Assembly (NCBI GenBank): GCA_036346405.1
Contig: CM070568.1
Coordinates: 37,048,820-37,112,819, forward strand
Length of the DNA stretch: 64,000 nucleotides
DNA from: Phyllostachys edulis
Taxonomy: Eukaryota > Streptophyta > Magnoliopsida > Poales > Poaceae
Direction: 5' to 3'
Within the stretch, counting starts at the first letter, position 1. The number at the start of each line of letters is the position of its first letter. Made by a program: the position numbers and the translations under genes. Under the pieces are notes generated by a model. It was not told the origin of the DNA. It ran no database searches and saw only the letters and a program-made list of their open reading frames with translations. Positions 12,040-22,800 of the stretch are shown piece by piece.

Positions 12040-12370
12040 TAATATCACGACGGTTTGAACTACAAACCGTCTCACATGTATATCATGACGGTTGTTTATT
12101 AAAACCGCTCAGGATATATATATCATGCACGGTTGTTTATTAACACCGCTCGTGATATATCACATATCACGATTTGTTCTCACTTAGAACCGCTCAGGAT
12201 ATCACATATCATGAGCGGTTATAAGTGAGAACCGCTGCGATATATCACATATCACATACGGTTGTTTATTAAAACCGCTCAGGATACATCACATATCACG
12301 AGCGGTTCTAAGTTAGAACCGCTCGTGATAGGTATCATGACGGTTCTCGATGAACCGTCTGTGATGTCCA
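12040..12370. repeat. CACTA sub-terminal repeat array (ATCACGAGCGGTT family), internal
   Basis: About a dozen copies of ATCACGA.CGGTT or its complement AACCG.TCGTGAT in alternating orientations, separated by AT-rich DNA. The same motif recurs just inside the 3' terminus at 16440-16610. Its presence between the two CACTA genes, not at an end, points to a fusion of two elements or a partial internal deletion. Confidence 0.75.
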
Positions 12371-14445
12371 TCCTCGCTACATTCGGACTCTAGCTAGGGT
12401 TTGCTGCTACCGCCAAGACTCTCAAACGATTAAGTTTCTCAACTCCTCTCGCTCCCTCCTCCCCGAGCCTGTCGCCACCGTCCTCGACGCCTCCTCGAGC
12501 CCGGCGCGATTCTCCCGATCCTGCTGACGCCTCCTCCTCCTCGGCCCGGCGCGCCTCCCCGAGCCCGCTGAGCCTCCTCCTCAGCCCAGCGTGCCTCCCC
12601 TAAGCCCACCGCCTCCTCGCCCGAGCCCGCCGCCTCCTCCTCCCCGAGGCAGGCGCCTCCCCGACGCCGCCTGCACTCTCGTCTCGCTCCTGCTCGTCCT
12701 TCTCCTCGACGCCTAAAGGTAACCAATGCCGAAGTTACCGATCGACTCCCACCCTCTTTCCCTAACTATTTCTATCAATAATCTGTCATGGTCCTTCATG
12801 ATAATTGTACTTGTTTTAGGAATTTGTATTTATTCTAGTCGATTATTCATATGGTATTTGTTTTGATATCGCTTCGAATACATTGCAATGTGGTGTGGTG
12901 GGCTTGAGATGAATGCTCTGTGATGATAATAGTCTTGTAATTGAAATTGTTTTGATAATCGGGTTTGTACTTGAGCTCTAATTGGAATGCTTACTCTACA
13001 TCGATAGCAATATCAAAATGTTAAATCTTAGCTTTATGCTCGATTTCATTTGTTCACATGATGTTCTATTTCTTGTGAAGATGTCTTCCGCTCATTCGAG
13101 TCACCGCCATGTGTCTCGATGATGCACCATCTTCTCGAACAATATCCAACCGCGTAGAAGAAGAGGAATATCGAAAAGGCCCACGGGCCGATTTACCATC
13201 ACGGAGGTCGATCACCGGGACCCCTATCAATCCTCGCCGAAAGCGTCGTGATTCCGGAGAATGGTCGGAATAGTTGCACGGAACGGGTCAAGATCACCTA
13301 CGATTCGTGGAAGGTGGTGCCCGACCACTAAAAACTATCAGGTCGGGCGGAAATTTCACATCGCTCGAGATCCCAGAGAATTCACGACTCCGTCGACGAC
13401 ACGCGTTGCTACAGGCGTGCAAAGTGTGGAAGAACTTCAAGAGCACGCTTGTCAAGAACTACGTGGAGAAGGATCTGAAGCCGCCCTTCCACAAGTATAT
13501 ATTCTTGGAAGAGTCCTGGGTCGAGTTTGTGGCGAAGAAGACGACAGATGAATTTAAGAGTGAAAGTGCGGCGCACACGGCCCTCTAGGCAAAAAACAAG
13601 CACCCCCACAGACTCGGCACCGCTGGGTATGCAGGTAAAGCCCCGATATGGAGGGATCAGGAACAGCAGGCAAGCAGTTTGAATCTCTCCCAACTATTTC
13701 CCGAGATCACTGATGTGCGCGCCCGACACTGGTTATTTGCGAGGTTATGTATTCGGCCTACGGGGGAAGTGTACTTTCCAAACCCCGAAGACTAGGAAGT
13801 GTCCCAACGCCTGGTAAGATATCGAACTACCTAGTTTGTAATTACTCCATAACTTCATAGGAAGTGAAATGACATGTCGGGCTATATTGCGATAACGCCG
13901 AGTGCACAATCTTCCCAAGGCTCATTCCAGCAGATAGGGAAGATATACTCTCTGCGGCCCTAGGAAACAAAGTGAGCATCCGGTCGCACGAGAGGCGCCG
14001 GTGTTTTTGTTACATGGGAACAATGGTTCTAAGCGGACTCGGATCGCATCGAGTAGGAAGAGAGCCAAAGCCGAGCACGATGCAAAGCTACGAGAGGATC
14101 TTCGTGCATCCCTCAGAGATGAGCTCACTGAAAAAATCAGAGCGGAGGTCAGTGAAAAAGTCACACAGGAGGTCACTCAATCCTTTGAGGAAAGGATTCG
14201 TGCATTCGAGCAAAAGCAGATAGAGACCTTTGAGGAAAGGATTAGGGGATTGCAAATGCCAAGTCAGATGGAATCCCCTGCCCCTACTATACCGCTAGCC
14301 AGCCCCCCCAAACATCCGAGTAGTCAAGCGTCCAACCCTAACCCTACCACAATAGGTGATGACAGATTTTCCGTCGATGACATCCGTAATAATTATTATC
14401 TCCGAATGCTCAATCCATTGATAGGCTCGCTGGAGTAGCTAATTT
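12371..14445 (+). pseudogene. CACTA second gene: Transposase_24-like and coiled coil
   Basis: A first exon-like GC-rich block (12430-12722) ends at AAAG|GTAACC; an intron-like stretch ends at TGTGAAG|ATG near 13080, where ATGTCTTCCGCTCATTCG could be the start. The region after KGPRGRFTI (about 13165) to 13800 resembles the plant Transposase_24/Ptta family, with KVWKNFKSTLVKNYVEKD, PPFHKYIFLEESWVEFV and HPHRLGTAGYAGK. 14001-14438 encodes a charged coiled coil (repeated EKIRAEVSEKVTQEVTQSFE-type heptads) followed by a proline/serine-rich tail, as in CACTA DNA-binding partner proteins. Several stops and frame changes mark it as decayed. The protein probably binds sub-terminal repeats (inference from family). 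Confidence 0.75.
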
Positions 14446-15290
14446 TGTACCGTTATGTACGAGGTGGCTACGGCGCAAGCTCCAAGTGAGATATGTCTCT
14501 GTTGCCCTAGATGTTTGCTTGGGGCCAGTGTATCCATCCGTGTCGGAGCTTTGGTGCACGGTGCAAATCTAGCGCCGGTTTCGCAAAAGTGAATGTGGAC
14601 GGTGTTTGTGCCAATTTCAAGGCCGTCTCGCTGAAAATTCCCCAAACGATGAGGTCATGACTTTAGGGCAAGCCGCTGGAACATTCATCCAAAGGACCCA
14701 AGGAGGACATCCGCTCGAGCTACCCGCCCCTGTCAACTTCACGGGAATGTCCTGCAATGGCATCAAGTCCACGGGACCTGACTGCACCAAAGCTACCTAC
14801 ACTGACACGGCAAGGGACCGCTGCATCACATGCATCTACACCTCGTGCTCGCTTGTCTCTTGTGAAGTCGACCTATACAAAGCGAGGCAAAGGGCAAGGG
14901 CAAATCAAGATGATCGAGTCCTCTCGATATCCCTTCTTGCCGCTGGGTCTGAAATCAAGCTAGGCGAGCCGTTGCTCGAGAAGTTAGACAGCCCTACTCT
15001 AGGACCGGATTGCACGGAATTGCATACATGGTACATGGAATACCCAACAAGCGGTTGATCAACGACGCCGGGTGTCACCGCCAAGTTCAAGGAGGATCAT
15101 TTTAACCACGTGTATCAAGACGCCGTCTTCACGGTGACCTTCGACGACTTGTTCTCGTCTCTTCAACCTCGACGAGCTCGACGCCTCACTCATACGATCT
15201 TCGACATCGTAAGTGTGTACAATCACGGTCAATGTTCGTAATATCGATAAATGTTATATATACCTCCTAGCTTTTGTATAATAGATACAT
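14446..15290 (+). pseudogene. Middle part of the CACTA second gene
   Basis: Continuation of the gene to the left. 14606-15058 is open and includes MTLGQAAGTFIQ, a stretch that in this CACTA gene family sits between the coiled coil and the C-terminal protease. The rest of the open frame is not recognisable to me, and stops flank it. The segment from 15060 to 15290 holds splice-like and AT-rich sequence. Confidence 0.5.
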
Positions 15291-16135
15291 GATCTGTGAA
15301 ACCGAAAGAAGGAAATCACCGTAGGTTTCTCGACCCACACATTGTCTCCGAGCAAAGCATCATGGCGAATGCAACATTCGCCGAGAATTACGCTATAGAT
15401 TTTTTCATGGCTCACCGCAACAAGGAATTCATACTTTTGCCCTACAACCGTAAGTAAGTAGTGTTGCACTCATCGCTATACTTGTTGATTTGTACTTTAT
15501 AAGCAACACAAACTTAGGTTTAATGACAATGTTGACATACCGTGTAGGTACCATTGATTCTAATTGTAATTATACCAAAACGAAATACGTAATATACCTA
15601 GATTCCCTCTGTAAGGCCACTCACAACTTCACAACTATCCGGAGTTTAATCATCGTAAACACATTTCCTCCATAGAAACTCTATTGTAGTCTTTCCTTCC
15701 TTTGCAATGGCTAAGGCTAACTTCTTGGAGTCACGAGGGTGTTCGACGTGTTACATGCTAAAGGATAGAATATGAAGGGAAGGACGCTGGGACATGATCA
15801 AAAATTCCCAGTACTTGCTAGCTAGTACACATTAATCCTATATAACACTTCGTAGCAATGCCTCTCGAACTAACCAATTCTATTTTTGCAGTGCCACCAA
15901 GAATTACCGCCGCAACGCGTCTGTGGATACTATGTTTGCCACAACATGCAACTACTCATCGGTTCCGCGATCACCAATGATCCTCAGGTTTGTCAATCTT
16001 TCAACAATTATTTCATATATACTTACCAATTTATATAAGCCCGAATTTAACCTTCATATCGACAGGTTGCGACCATCGCTGAAACTGCGTTGGAACAGAG
16101 CAAGCTCATAAAAATTCGATCACACCTTGCGCCAT
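15291..16135 (+). pseudogene. Ulp1-like cysteine protease (C48) remnant
   Basis: Pieces of a SUMO-protease-like domain, a common C-terminal part of CACTA and Mutator-like element proteins. 15330-15450 gives FLDPHIVSEQSIMANATFAE, YAIDFFMAHRNKEFILLPYN, the usual lead-in to the catalytic histidine region. 15590-15625 gives YLDSL, and about 15890-15970 gives a block with CGYYVCHN that matches the catalytic-cysteine region. Introns or inserted AT-rich sequence separate the pieces, and the frame changes between them. The biochemical role of such domains in transposons is not established. Confidence 0.65.
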
Positions 16136-16149
16136 TCCCTAATGATAGG

Positions 16150-16626
16150 TCATAAATCCAAATGGGAGTTTCCACAAAGGTAGCGTATTGAACTTGATTG
16201 GGATAGATTGAACATAATGGTATATGTGTGTAAATTAATGTACATTAATGGTTAATTTTTGTTAATTGATTTGTGAATTGGATGTGCTTGTTTCTAAAAT
16301 GAATGCAATTTTGATGTGCTTCAAATGAATGAGAATTGGATGTGCTTGTTTCAGAGGGCATGGCTAGCATTTCTGAGGCTAGCCAATAAACGTAAATAGA
16401 TTTAGCAATGCAAAGACTACCACGCATTTGCGGTTTCATCTACGCATCGTCTATGGTAGTCATTCATCACGCACGGTTGCATCTACAAACCGCTCGATAT
16501 AGATATTACGACGGTTCAAAACCGCTCGTGATGACCTAATGCATTATCGACCCATAAACTCGCATTTACTCACGAACCGCTCGTGATAGCGCTTGAACCG
16601 CTCAGAAGGCCTTTTCTATAGTAGTG
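16150..16626 (+). repeat. CACTA 3' end: UTR module copy 2, sub-terminal repeats, terminus
   Basis: 16150-16395 is the second copy of the UTR-like module seen at 11815-12012, again ending GGCTAGCCAATAAA. 16440-16610 carries ACGGTT and AACCGCTCGTGAT repeats. The element ends CTATAGTAGTG at 16626, the mirror of a CACTACTATAG terminus. Directly after it comes LINE coding sequence, so this CACTA end abuts or inserted into the LINE. Confidence 0.8.
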
Positions 16627-19368
16627 GCACAATGAGGACCCGTACGTCATTCTCGACACCAAGCTGCGTCGAACGACTACGTCACTACAAAAGTGGGGGT
16701 AGCGCAAGCTTAGTGGCCTCGGTCTGCAGCTCCAGATCACCCACGGGATCATTCTTCGGCTCGATCAATCACAATACCATCGCCTTCTCTCCAGCGGTGA
16801 GCGTAGGCTCCGCGCTCTCCTCAAAGGAAAATTCCTCGCTCTGGCGTCTCTGGAGCGCATTCGCCAAATGTCAGCACGCACGCATCACGTACCTCTGTGA
16901 GGGCGATGCCAACACGAAGTACTTCCACATGAAGGCCAATGCGCGGCGCCGTAAGAAGCTTATCCCTAGACTTTCACATGGTGGCCGTGTCGCCACGAGC
17001 CAAGAGGACAAGTTGGAGATGTTGGGAGATTACTTCACGGAGAACATGGGCTCTCTAGCGCCAACAGCACACCCGTTGAGGCTGCATGCGCTCAGCCTAC
17101 CCTCCCTCCTCCCCTCCGAAGCTGCCGCTCTTGAAGCCCCCTTCCTGGAGGATGAGGTCAAAATTGCCATCATGGCGATGCCGTCGGAGAAGGCACCGGG
17201 GCCAGATGGATTCTCCGGGTTATTTTACAAGCTCTATTGGCCAACCATCAAGGGAGATCTACTGAACGCCATCGCCAAATTTCACAGCATAAATGCTCAA
17301 AACTTTCACAAGCTCAACTCCCCAACCTTACACTACTTCCAAAGAAGGACGAGCCAGAAGCTGTCAAGGACTTCCGCCCAATCAGTTTAATACACAGCTT
17401 CTCCAAGATCATAACCAAATTAATGTCATTATGGCTCTCCCCCGTGATTAGCAAATTGGTGTCGCCAGTGCAATCGGCCTTCATTTCAAAGCGCTGTATC
17501 CACGAGAATTTCAAGCTAGTTCGTAACACCGCGGTGACGCTGCATCGGAAGAAAATTCCTGCCGTCCTCCTCAAGATTGATATTACGAAGGCTTTCGATT
17601 CTTTATCCTGAGAGTTCCTGTTGAGTGTTCTGGTGCAACTTGGCTTTGGCAGCAGATGGCGTGGTTGGATCGCCGCAATCCTTCGTATGGCAACCACGTC
17701 GATCCTGCTCAATGGCGGCCGTGGTCCGCCCCTGTCCTTCGCGCGGGGAGTACGGCAGGGGGACCCGCTCTCCCCCGCCTTGTTCATCATGGCTATGGAT
17801 GTCCTGTAGGCTACGACGAGATGGGCCACGTGTCGGGGGTTGCTAAGCCCCCTCGGCCACCTGGTGACGGAGCCACGCGTCTCCATCTACGCGGGCGATG
17901 CTGTGCTCTTCTTCAGCCCTTTATCTCAAGGTTGTGAGATGGTGAGGGAGTTGTTGTTCATCTTCAGCAGGGCATCTGGTCTCACCTCCAACCTGGCCAA
18001 GAGCTCCATCACGACCATTCGCTACGATGATGAGACCGAGACGGCGGTCGCGGCCGCGTTGCAGTGTCGACGGCTTCGCTTCCCAATCACGTACCTTGGA
18101 CTTCCTCTCTCAATTCGCTCTCTCAGGAAGAGCAACATTCAGCCGCTCATCGACAAGTTCTCGAAAAAGTTAGCCGGGTGGAAACCTAAACTCCTAACTC
18201 TGGGTGGGCACATCATACTCACCAGATTTGTCTTGATGGCGCTGCCAGTTCACTTCATGACGATCTTTAGGCTTCCTCAGCGGGCAATCAAGTTAATAAA
18301 CCGTAAGTGTCGTGCTTTCATTTGGAAGGGGTCTGAGTCCATCAGCGGCGGTAATTGCTTTGCTTGCCTAGTCGAAAGTCTGCAGACCGCTCCGATGTGG
18401 GGGGCTGGGTATCCACGATTTGGTGTCGTTTGATGTTGCGCTCCGCCTTCGCTGGCACTGGAACAGCTGGGATCCTGAGCCAAAGCCATGGCATGGCGTG
18501 ACGACCGGCATAGACGCGGACATCTTGCCCATGTTTAGGGCAGCCACGACTATTCGGCTGGGTGACGGCTCGCGCGCGCGCTTCTAGCATGATCACTGGA
18601 TCGAAGGTGGGTGCTCGGTTGTCGATGTCGTGCCGGCCCTATTCTCCTTTGTCAGAAAAAAGAACAAGTCTGTTGCGGAGGCTTTCGCCAACAATTCCTG
18701 GACTAAGGACCTGAGGGGGGGGGTCTGTCGCTACTGGCGTTGGCGCAGTACTTGAAGCTTTGGGACATTGTCGCCGGCACTCCGCTCCACGCCGGCAGGA
18801 ACGATGAAATTACCTGGAGGCACTCGGTCGACGGCAAGTACTCGGCTTGTTCTGCCTATCAGCTCTTCTTCGCCGCTTCAACAACCTTCGCTTGCCACAA
18901 GTGCATCTGGAAATCTAAAGCGCCGTCGCGATGCAAGTTTTTTTTATGTGGTTGGTCATTCATGAGAAGTGCCTTACCAACGATAATCTCCATCGGCGCG
19001 GTTGGCCCAATCTCGTGTGTTGTTATCTTTGCAATCACCCTGGCGAGAGTTGCAAGCACCTGTTCATCGACTGTCCCTTCTCGACCGAGGTCTGGGCAAG
19101 ATTCAGGACATGGAGCGGCATCCAGTTCCCGATCCCCTCTGTTGCGATGTCTAGCTCCCAAGATTGGTGGCTTACCACGAGGAATTTAATCTCAAAACCA
19201 CTCCAACGGGATTTTGACACGGTGACCATCCTCATTCACTGGTGTATCTGGAAGGAGCGTAATGCCAGAATCTTTGAGGGACGCTGTCGGCCTACGACCG
19301 ATGTGCTCTGGAGTATCAAGGAGGAAATCTTCTCGTGGAAGGCTACAGGTTGTGTTTCAGCTCTTTAG
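16627..19368 (+). pseudogene. LINE ORF2 reverse transcriptase with zf-RVT end
   Basis: Blocks in order: upstream linker with EGDANTKYFHMKANARRRK (about 16900-16960); SEKAPGPDGFSGLFYKLYW (about 17185-17240); DFRPISLIHSFSKIITKL; LLKIDITKAFDSLS (about 17565-17610), the first catalytic motif; GVRQGDPLSPALFIMAMD; then IYAGDAVLFF near 17887-17916, where the family has A-D-D. The first of the two aspartates is therefore replaced by glycine, which should abolish RT activity. Downstream are the thumb region (ITYLGLPLSI) and a C-terminal zf-RVT region with CCYLCNHPGESCKHLFIDCPF. At least four frame changes also break the gene. Confidence 0.9.
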
Positions 19369-19537
19369 TCTCTAGTGTGTAACGCGTCGGTGCTACCTTA
19401 GCACGGCCATTTGAGGCTGCAATGTTTTTTTTTCCGTTTCAGAGAGCTTTCTCTCTCTTCTAGTTTTCCTAAACTTGTTCTCTCATTCTTAATATATTTG
19501 GCCTGGGAATCTTCCAACCGGCCCATCGAAAAAAAAC
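16627..19537 (+). mobile_element. L1-like LINE, 5'-truncated
   Basis: A plant L1-like non-LTR retrotransposon. The endonuclease domain and ORF1 are absent, so the copy starts inside ORF2 just upstream of the RT. ORF2 ends at a stop near 19368, followed by a short 3' UTR with TTCTTAATATATTTGGC and a short A-run (19529-19537). The 5' edge coincides with the CACTA terminus at 16626. The 3' A-run borders hAT sequence, which suggests the LINE inserted into, or replaced, the end of that hAT element. Confidence 0.88.
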
Positions 19538-19599
19538 AAATGTGTCAAATTACATATTTTGCACTATAACCAACATCACAAAATATTTTAAAAAATTAC

Positions 19600-20131
19600 A
19601 ACTTGATACGGCATTCCTTCATGTTTTGAAAGCGATTGATGACAGCATCATCACTAACTTGTAGAAAAAATTCACGCTCAATATACACAACTAAGCAATA
19701 TCATTCAAGTATTGTTCATCTATGCTATTTCTTAGCTTGTTCTTCACATGATTCATTGCCGAAAATACCCTCTCTACCCTTACAGTAGCCACAGGAAGGA
19801 TCAATACCAATTTGAGCAGCAAATAAACAAGTTTATAGCGATCATCCTTCTTTGTCTCAATAAGTTTAATAGAGAGCTCACTGAGATTCTTCACTTCTTG
19901 AAACCTTGAATCTTGATGCATGCCAGTGATAAACATATTAAGTTGCAAAGAAAGTTGGATCAAATCTGTGTTCGAGAAATCTTTAGGATAAAACTTAGCA
20001 AGTTTAAGAACTTTATCCTTGTCATATGAAGCAAATGAATCAGCAAGATGCAAAAATGTCATGCAAAGAAGTAGCTCTGTATTAACTTCATCAAACCTGT
20101 CATAAGAAGCAAATGTATTAGTAGGAAGCAA
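19600..20131 (-). pseudogene. hAT transposase C-terminal fragment (hATC dimerisation domain)
   Basis: 147 codons are open (19691-20131). The hATC dimerisation domain is clear: LVLILPVATVRVERVFSAMN, then HVKNKLRNSIDEQYLND. This matches the C-terminus of hAT transposases of the plant TTF-type/ZMYM1-like group. A one-base shift at LND ends the frame; the usual last residues (YIEREFFLQVSDD and so on) can still be read in another frame at 19600-19675. The RNase H-like catalytic core and N-terminal zinc finger are missing. The adjacent sequence to 20374 looks like the element's own 5' end, so the middle was probably deleted. Confidence 0.85.
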
Positions 20132-20374
20132 AAATGCCTGGATGGGCAGATGACACTTATGCCTGACGCCTCCTTGACTAGTTGACTACTTGACTTGGGC
20201 TTGATTCTCATATTCTGTTGGGCCTAATGCTAAATGGGCTGTTAGGAGTTGAGGAGTATGTATGTTAGTATGTGTAGTGCATACTTTATGTATTAAGAGG
20301 GGGTATATACCAGTTTTTTATGCAAAAATTTTGGGGGTGCAACTGTACCCCCATGCATCAATGTAGCTCCGTCC
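20132..20374 (-). mobile_element. hAT element 5' end, internally deleted copy
   Basis: On the minus strand the sequence from 20374 reads AGGACGGAGCTACATTGATG followed by GGGGGTACAGTTGCACCCCC, matching the usual hAT start in this group (CAGGGGCGGAGC... then GGGGGTGCA). With the transposase tail to its left this forms one deleted hAT element. The other terminus is not visible; the LINE A-run lies where it would be. An 8-bp target duplication cannot be tested. Confidence 0.65.
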
Positions 20375-20383
20375 TGGGAGATG

Positions 20384-20760
20384 GAATTTTTATTATTAAT
20401 TAATCCTTTTTTTTATTTTATTTTAAAGTTAACCCTCGGCGAACTTTATTTCTAATTCTGATCCCTTTGGTCACGCCATCACCCGTGGTGTGACAAAACA
20501 ACACTGTCACACTAGTCCGTATTTGGGCAAGTTTTTGTCACGCCATCATCCGTGACGTGACAGTGTTTGTTTGGTCACGTCACGACCAGTGGCGTGACAA
20601 AAAAAACTATTTTAGCAGACTTATCCTATGGCGTGACAATATTGTTTTATCACACCACGGGTGGTGGCGTGATTAAAAGGGTTAGAATTGGAAATAAAGT
20701 TCGCTGAGGGTTAACTTTAAAATAAAATTTTAAAAAAGGATTAATTAATAAAAAAAGTTG
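20384..20760. mobile_element. Mutator-like MITE with 9-bp TSD, hairpin-module family
   Basis: A 377-bp foldback element flanked by perfect 9-bp direct repeats TGGGAGATG (20375-20383 and 20761-20769), the size made by Mutator-like transposases. Its ends are about 95-bp inverted repeats: ATTAATTAATCC, TTTTAAAGTTAAC, GAACTTTATTTC and GGTCACGCCA on the left, with their complements on the right. The centre holds several GTCACGCCA...TGGCGTGAC modules. The extreme terminal bases are imperfect. There is no coding capacity, so it would need a transposase from elsewhere. The left TSD overlaps the last base of the hAT terminus, so it inserted at the edge of that element. Confidence 0.85.
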
Positions 20761-20955
20761 TGGGAGATGAGACTAGACGTGCAAAGAATTTGGAAAAGAA
20801 ATATGGGAAAATATGGGAAGAGATGATAGGTGCATTTCTGACCATGGCAAATAGGTGATCTCTGTTATATTTGTTGAATCAGAATGCTCAGTATTTTTAA
20901 ATTCGGCTTTGGATTTAGGCTTTTAGCGACTGATGTGTACTACTTTCCACTACAG

Positions 20956-21449
20956 GCTCGTTTTCCATTTCTTGACGAGAACGTGATAAAAACTTTGTTG
21001 GAAATTCCGTTGTGGGAGATGTTAAACTTGATGAACCTGTGGGAAAGGGCGATAAGAAGATTTTGATAGAGGTTTGCACTTCATTTGCCTTACTCTAAAT
21101 GTTAGTAGTTACACTATATTACGATTTGCATTTCAAATCCGCATGGTGGATGACTTCACCTGTTATATGAGGTGAATGAAATTCTCTAATTTGTGTTAAT
21201 TTTCACCAAGGTGCAGTCCCTTGATTTAAACTAACTTGCAAAATTCAGTAGGTGAATAATGTCGAAATGTAAATCTGATATGAGCATGGCTTTGCATTGT
21301 TGTTTGTTCTGTGCATGCACTTTGGATGATAACATGACACCCAGCCAGCACCATGTTCTTTTGCTTATTCAATATCTGTGATAATGTTGAAGGTCGCAAA
21401 GCTGCTACGTCTACAAGAAGCCGCTCTTCTGCCAAAGCGAGCAATCCAG
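20956..21449 (+). pseudogene. Fragment of asparagine-synthetase-domain gene (ASNSD1-like)
   Basis: Two exons of what looks like a plant homologue of asparagine synthetase domain-containing protein. Exon A (20956-21071) follows TTCCACTACAG and reads ARFPFLDENVIKTLLEIPLW; exon B (21393-21449) follows GTTGAAG, reads VAKLLRLQEAALLPKRAIQ and ends at CAG|GTGCAT. Together they match the conserved end of the synthetase-like domain (FLDE...PLW, KRAIQFGSRIA in the family). A one-base deletion after PLWEM (about 21020) breaks exon A: the other frame continues KLDEPVGKGDKKILIE to the donor. Upstream and downstream exons are missing. It is a gene fragment, possibly captured by an element, not a working gene. 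Confidence 0.8.
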
Positions 21450-21689
21450 GTGCATATTCTAACCAGTTCTTTCCACTTTAACGAGTAATAGTACCTAATA
21501 ATTAAACAAAATCCTTGAGGACAATAGTGGCGATACTTTGTGTTGCAAAAACTCGCACAATTTATATACTGTAGGCAACAATAGCACAAGTTTCTTTTAT
21601 ATATGGTCAGTTAATTGTTTGAACACACAGCATCACTGCTTAAACCTCTGATAAATCTGCCTTTTTTACTTGAACAAATGGTTCATTAA

Positions 21690-22250
21690 AAAATGGCAGT
21701 GTGCAGAAAGCTTGCGTTGACACCTGACATCACTTCCATCTGACGTTCTACGCAGTTTCCCCATCGCCAGATCCAATTTGCTATGCCTGCCATTGCACCA
21801 CCACATGCCGACATGCTCACCGGGGCACGGATGCCGAGCAGTTCGCCTGATGTGGGTTGGGATGGATGGAGCATGCCACGCTGTCTCTCTGGCTGTTTGT
21901 TCAGCCATGAAAAGCTTCGTTCCTTCTCATACCCTCCCATTCATTGCAACCTTGGTATTGCATGGGCCGGTCGGCCCGGGCTTTACGCAGGATTGATCGT
22001 AAAACTCTGTGCAGAATACGACATCCGAGTCCACGACGCAGAACCAACTATCCTCCGCCACGTGTCGCCGCGCACCCGCAACCTCCCTCTACAAAGTATA
22101 AACCCGGGCCACCCCTTCGTCTCCATCCATCCATCCATCCCCACCTCCTTCCCTCTCTCGCTCGCGTGCTTGGATCCGAACCCACACCTGTGGTTATTCT
22201 ATTAGTTTCTAATTAATACCATTATCATATTGGTCAAGATGAGCTGCCCG
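21690..22250 (+). promoter_or_regulatory. Promoter-like GC-rich segment with TATA-type box
   Basis: The composition changes sharply to that of a grass gene promoter. It has an ACGTG core (CCACGTGTCGCCGCG near 22060), a TATA-type box in ACAAAGTATAAACCC near 22090-22104, and a pyrimidine-rich leader with (CCAT)n near 22120-22140. No open frame with recognisable protein follows. It may be a captured promoter and 5' UTR, or the edge of a deleted gene. Confidence 0.35.
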
Positions 22251-22734
22251 TGTTACTCTCTGAATGGAGCTGTTAGCTACTAATAAATTAGGCATATCTC
22301 TGTTGTTTTTTTAAAAGGTGATATGCATGGTGCAAAGCATATTCAGAGGTCATTTTTTATACTGTCCTATGCCGTTCTCTGACAGCCCAAGCGTTTAGGG
22401 AGAGACGGTCAATACAAAGACTACCAAGTAAAATGTATCTTAACAAGCCATTTCTTTCCTTTGCCTTCTAGATATCTTCTGATCAAACATGGTTATTCAG
22501 TAAAAAAAAACTTCGGTTTCACACAAATCTGCTGCTGACATTTCTTCAGAGGATTGCATGCTCATAGATGTTCCTTGTAAACCCCAGGCCAACATCTATG
22601 ACAGATGCGTACCTGAATCTAGCATGCATGAATTCCATATTACTCCTTTTAATATCATATTCTAATCTCCAATCAACAAGGGAGAAGACGGGGAAAAGTG
22701 AAGAACTAGCTTGACCAAAACTCTCAAGTCACCA
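22251..22734. other. Non-coding sequence, nothing recognised
   Basis: About 480 bp of AT-rich sequence after the promoter-like block. No open frame, terminal repeat or known motif is evident. It could be an intron of the captured gene. Confidence 0.4.
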
Positions 22735-22800
22735 CTATCACGAATGTTGGTGTGACAAGCTTACTCGTCATGTCATGATATATGGCGTGACAGATGTCAC
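22735..22800 (+). repeat. TGTCACGCC hairpin-module remnant, cut by LTR insertion
   Basis: Contains TATCACGAATGTTGGTGTGAC and TCATGATATATGGCGTGACA, the same module type as 5806-5990 and 31730-32042. It is cut at 22800 by the LTR beginning at 22801, so the retrotransposon inserted into an older copy of this family. Confidence 0.6.

Noticed and set aside
16683..16700. CACTA start (CACTACAAAAG) after 16626
   Set aside because: It lies in LINE coding sequence that continues on both sides, and no sub-terminal repeats follow.
20884..21066. A 60-residue intact protein
   Set aside because: The first part is intron and the last part is a shifted frame; only 20956-21020 matches the gene family.
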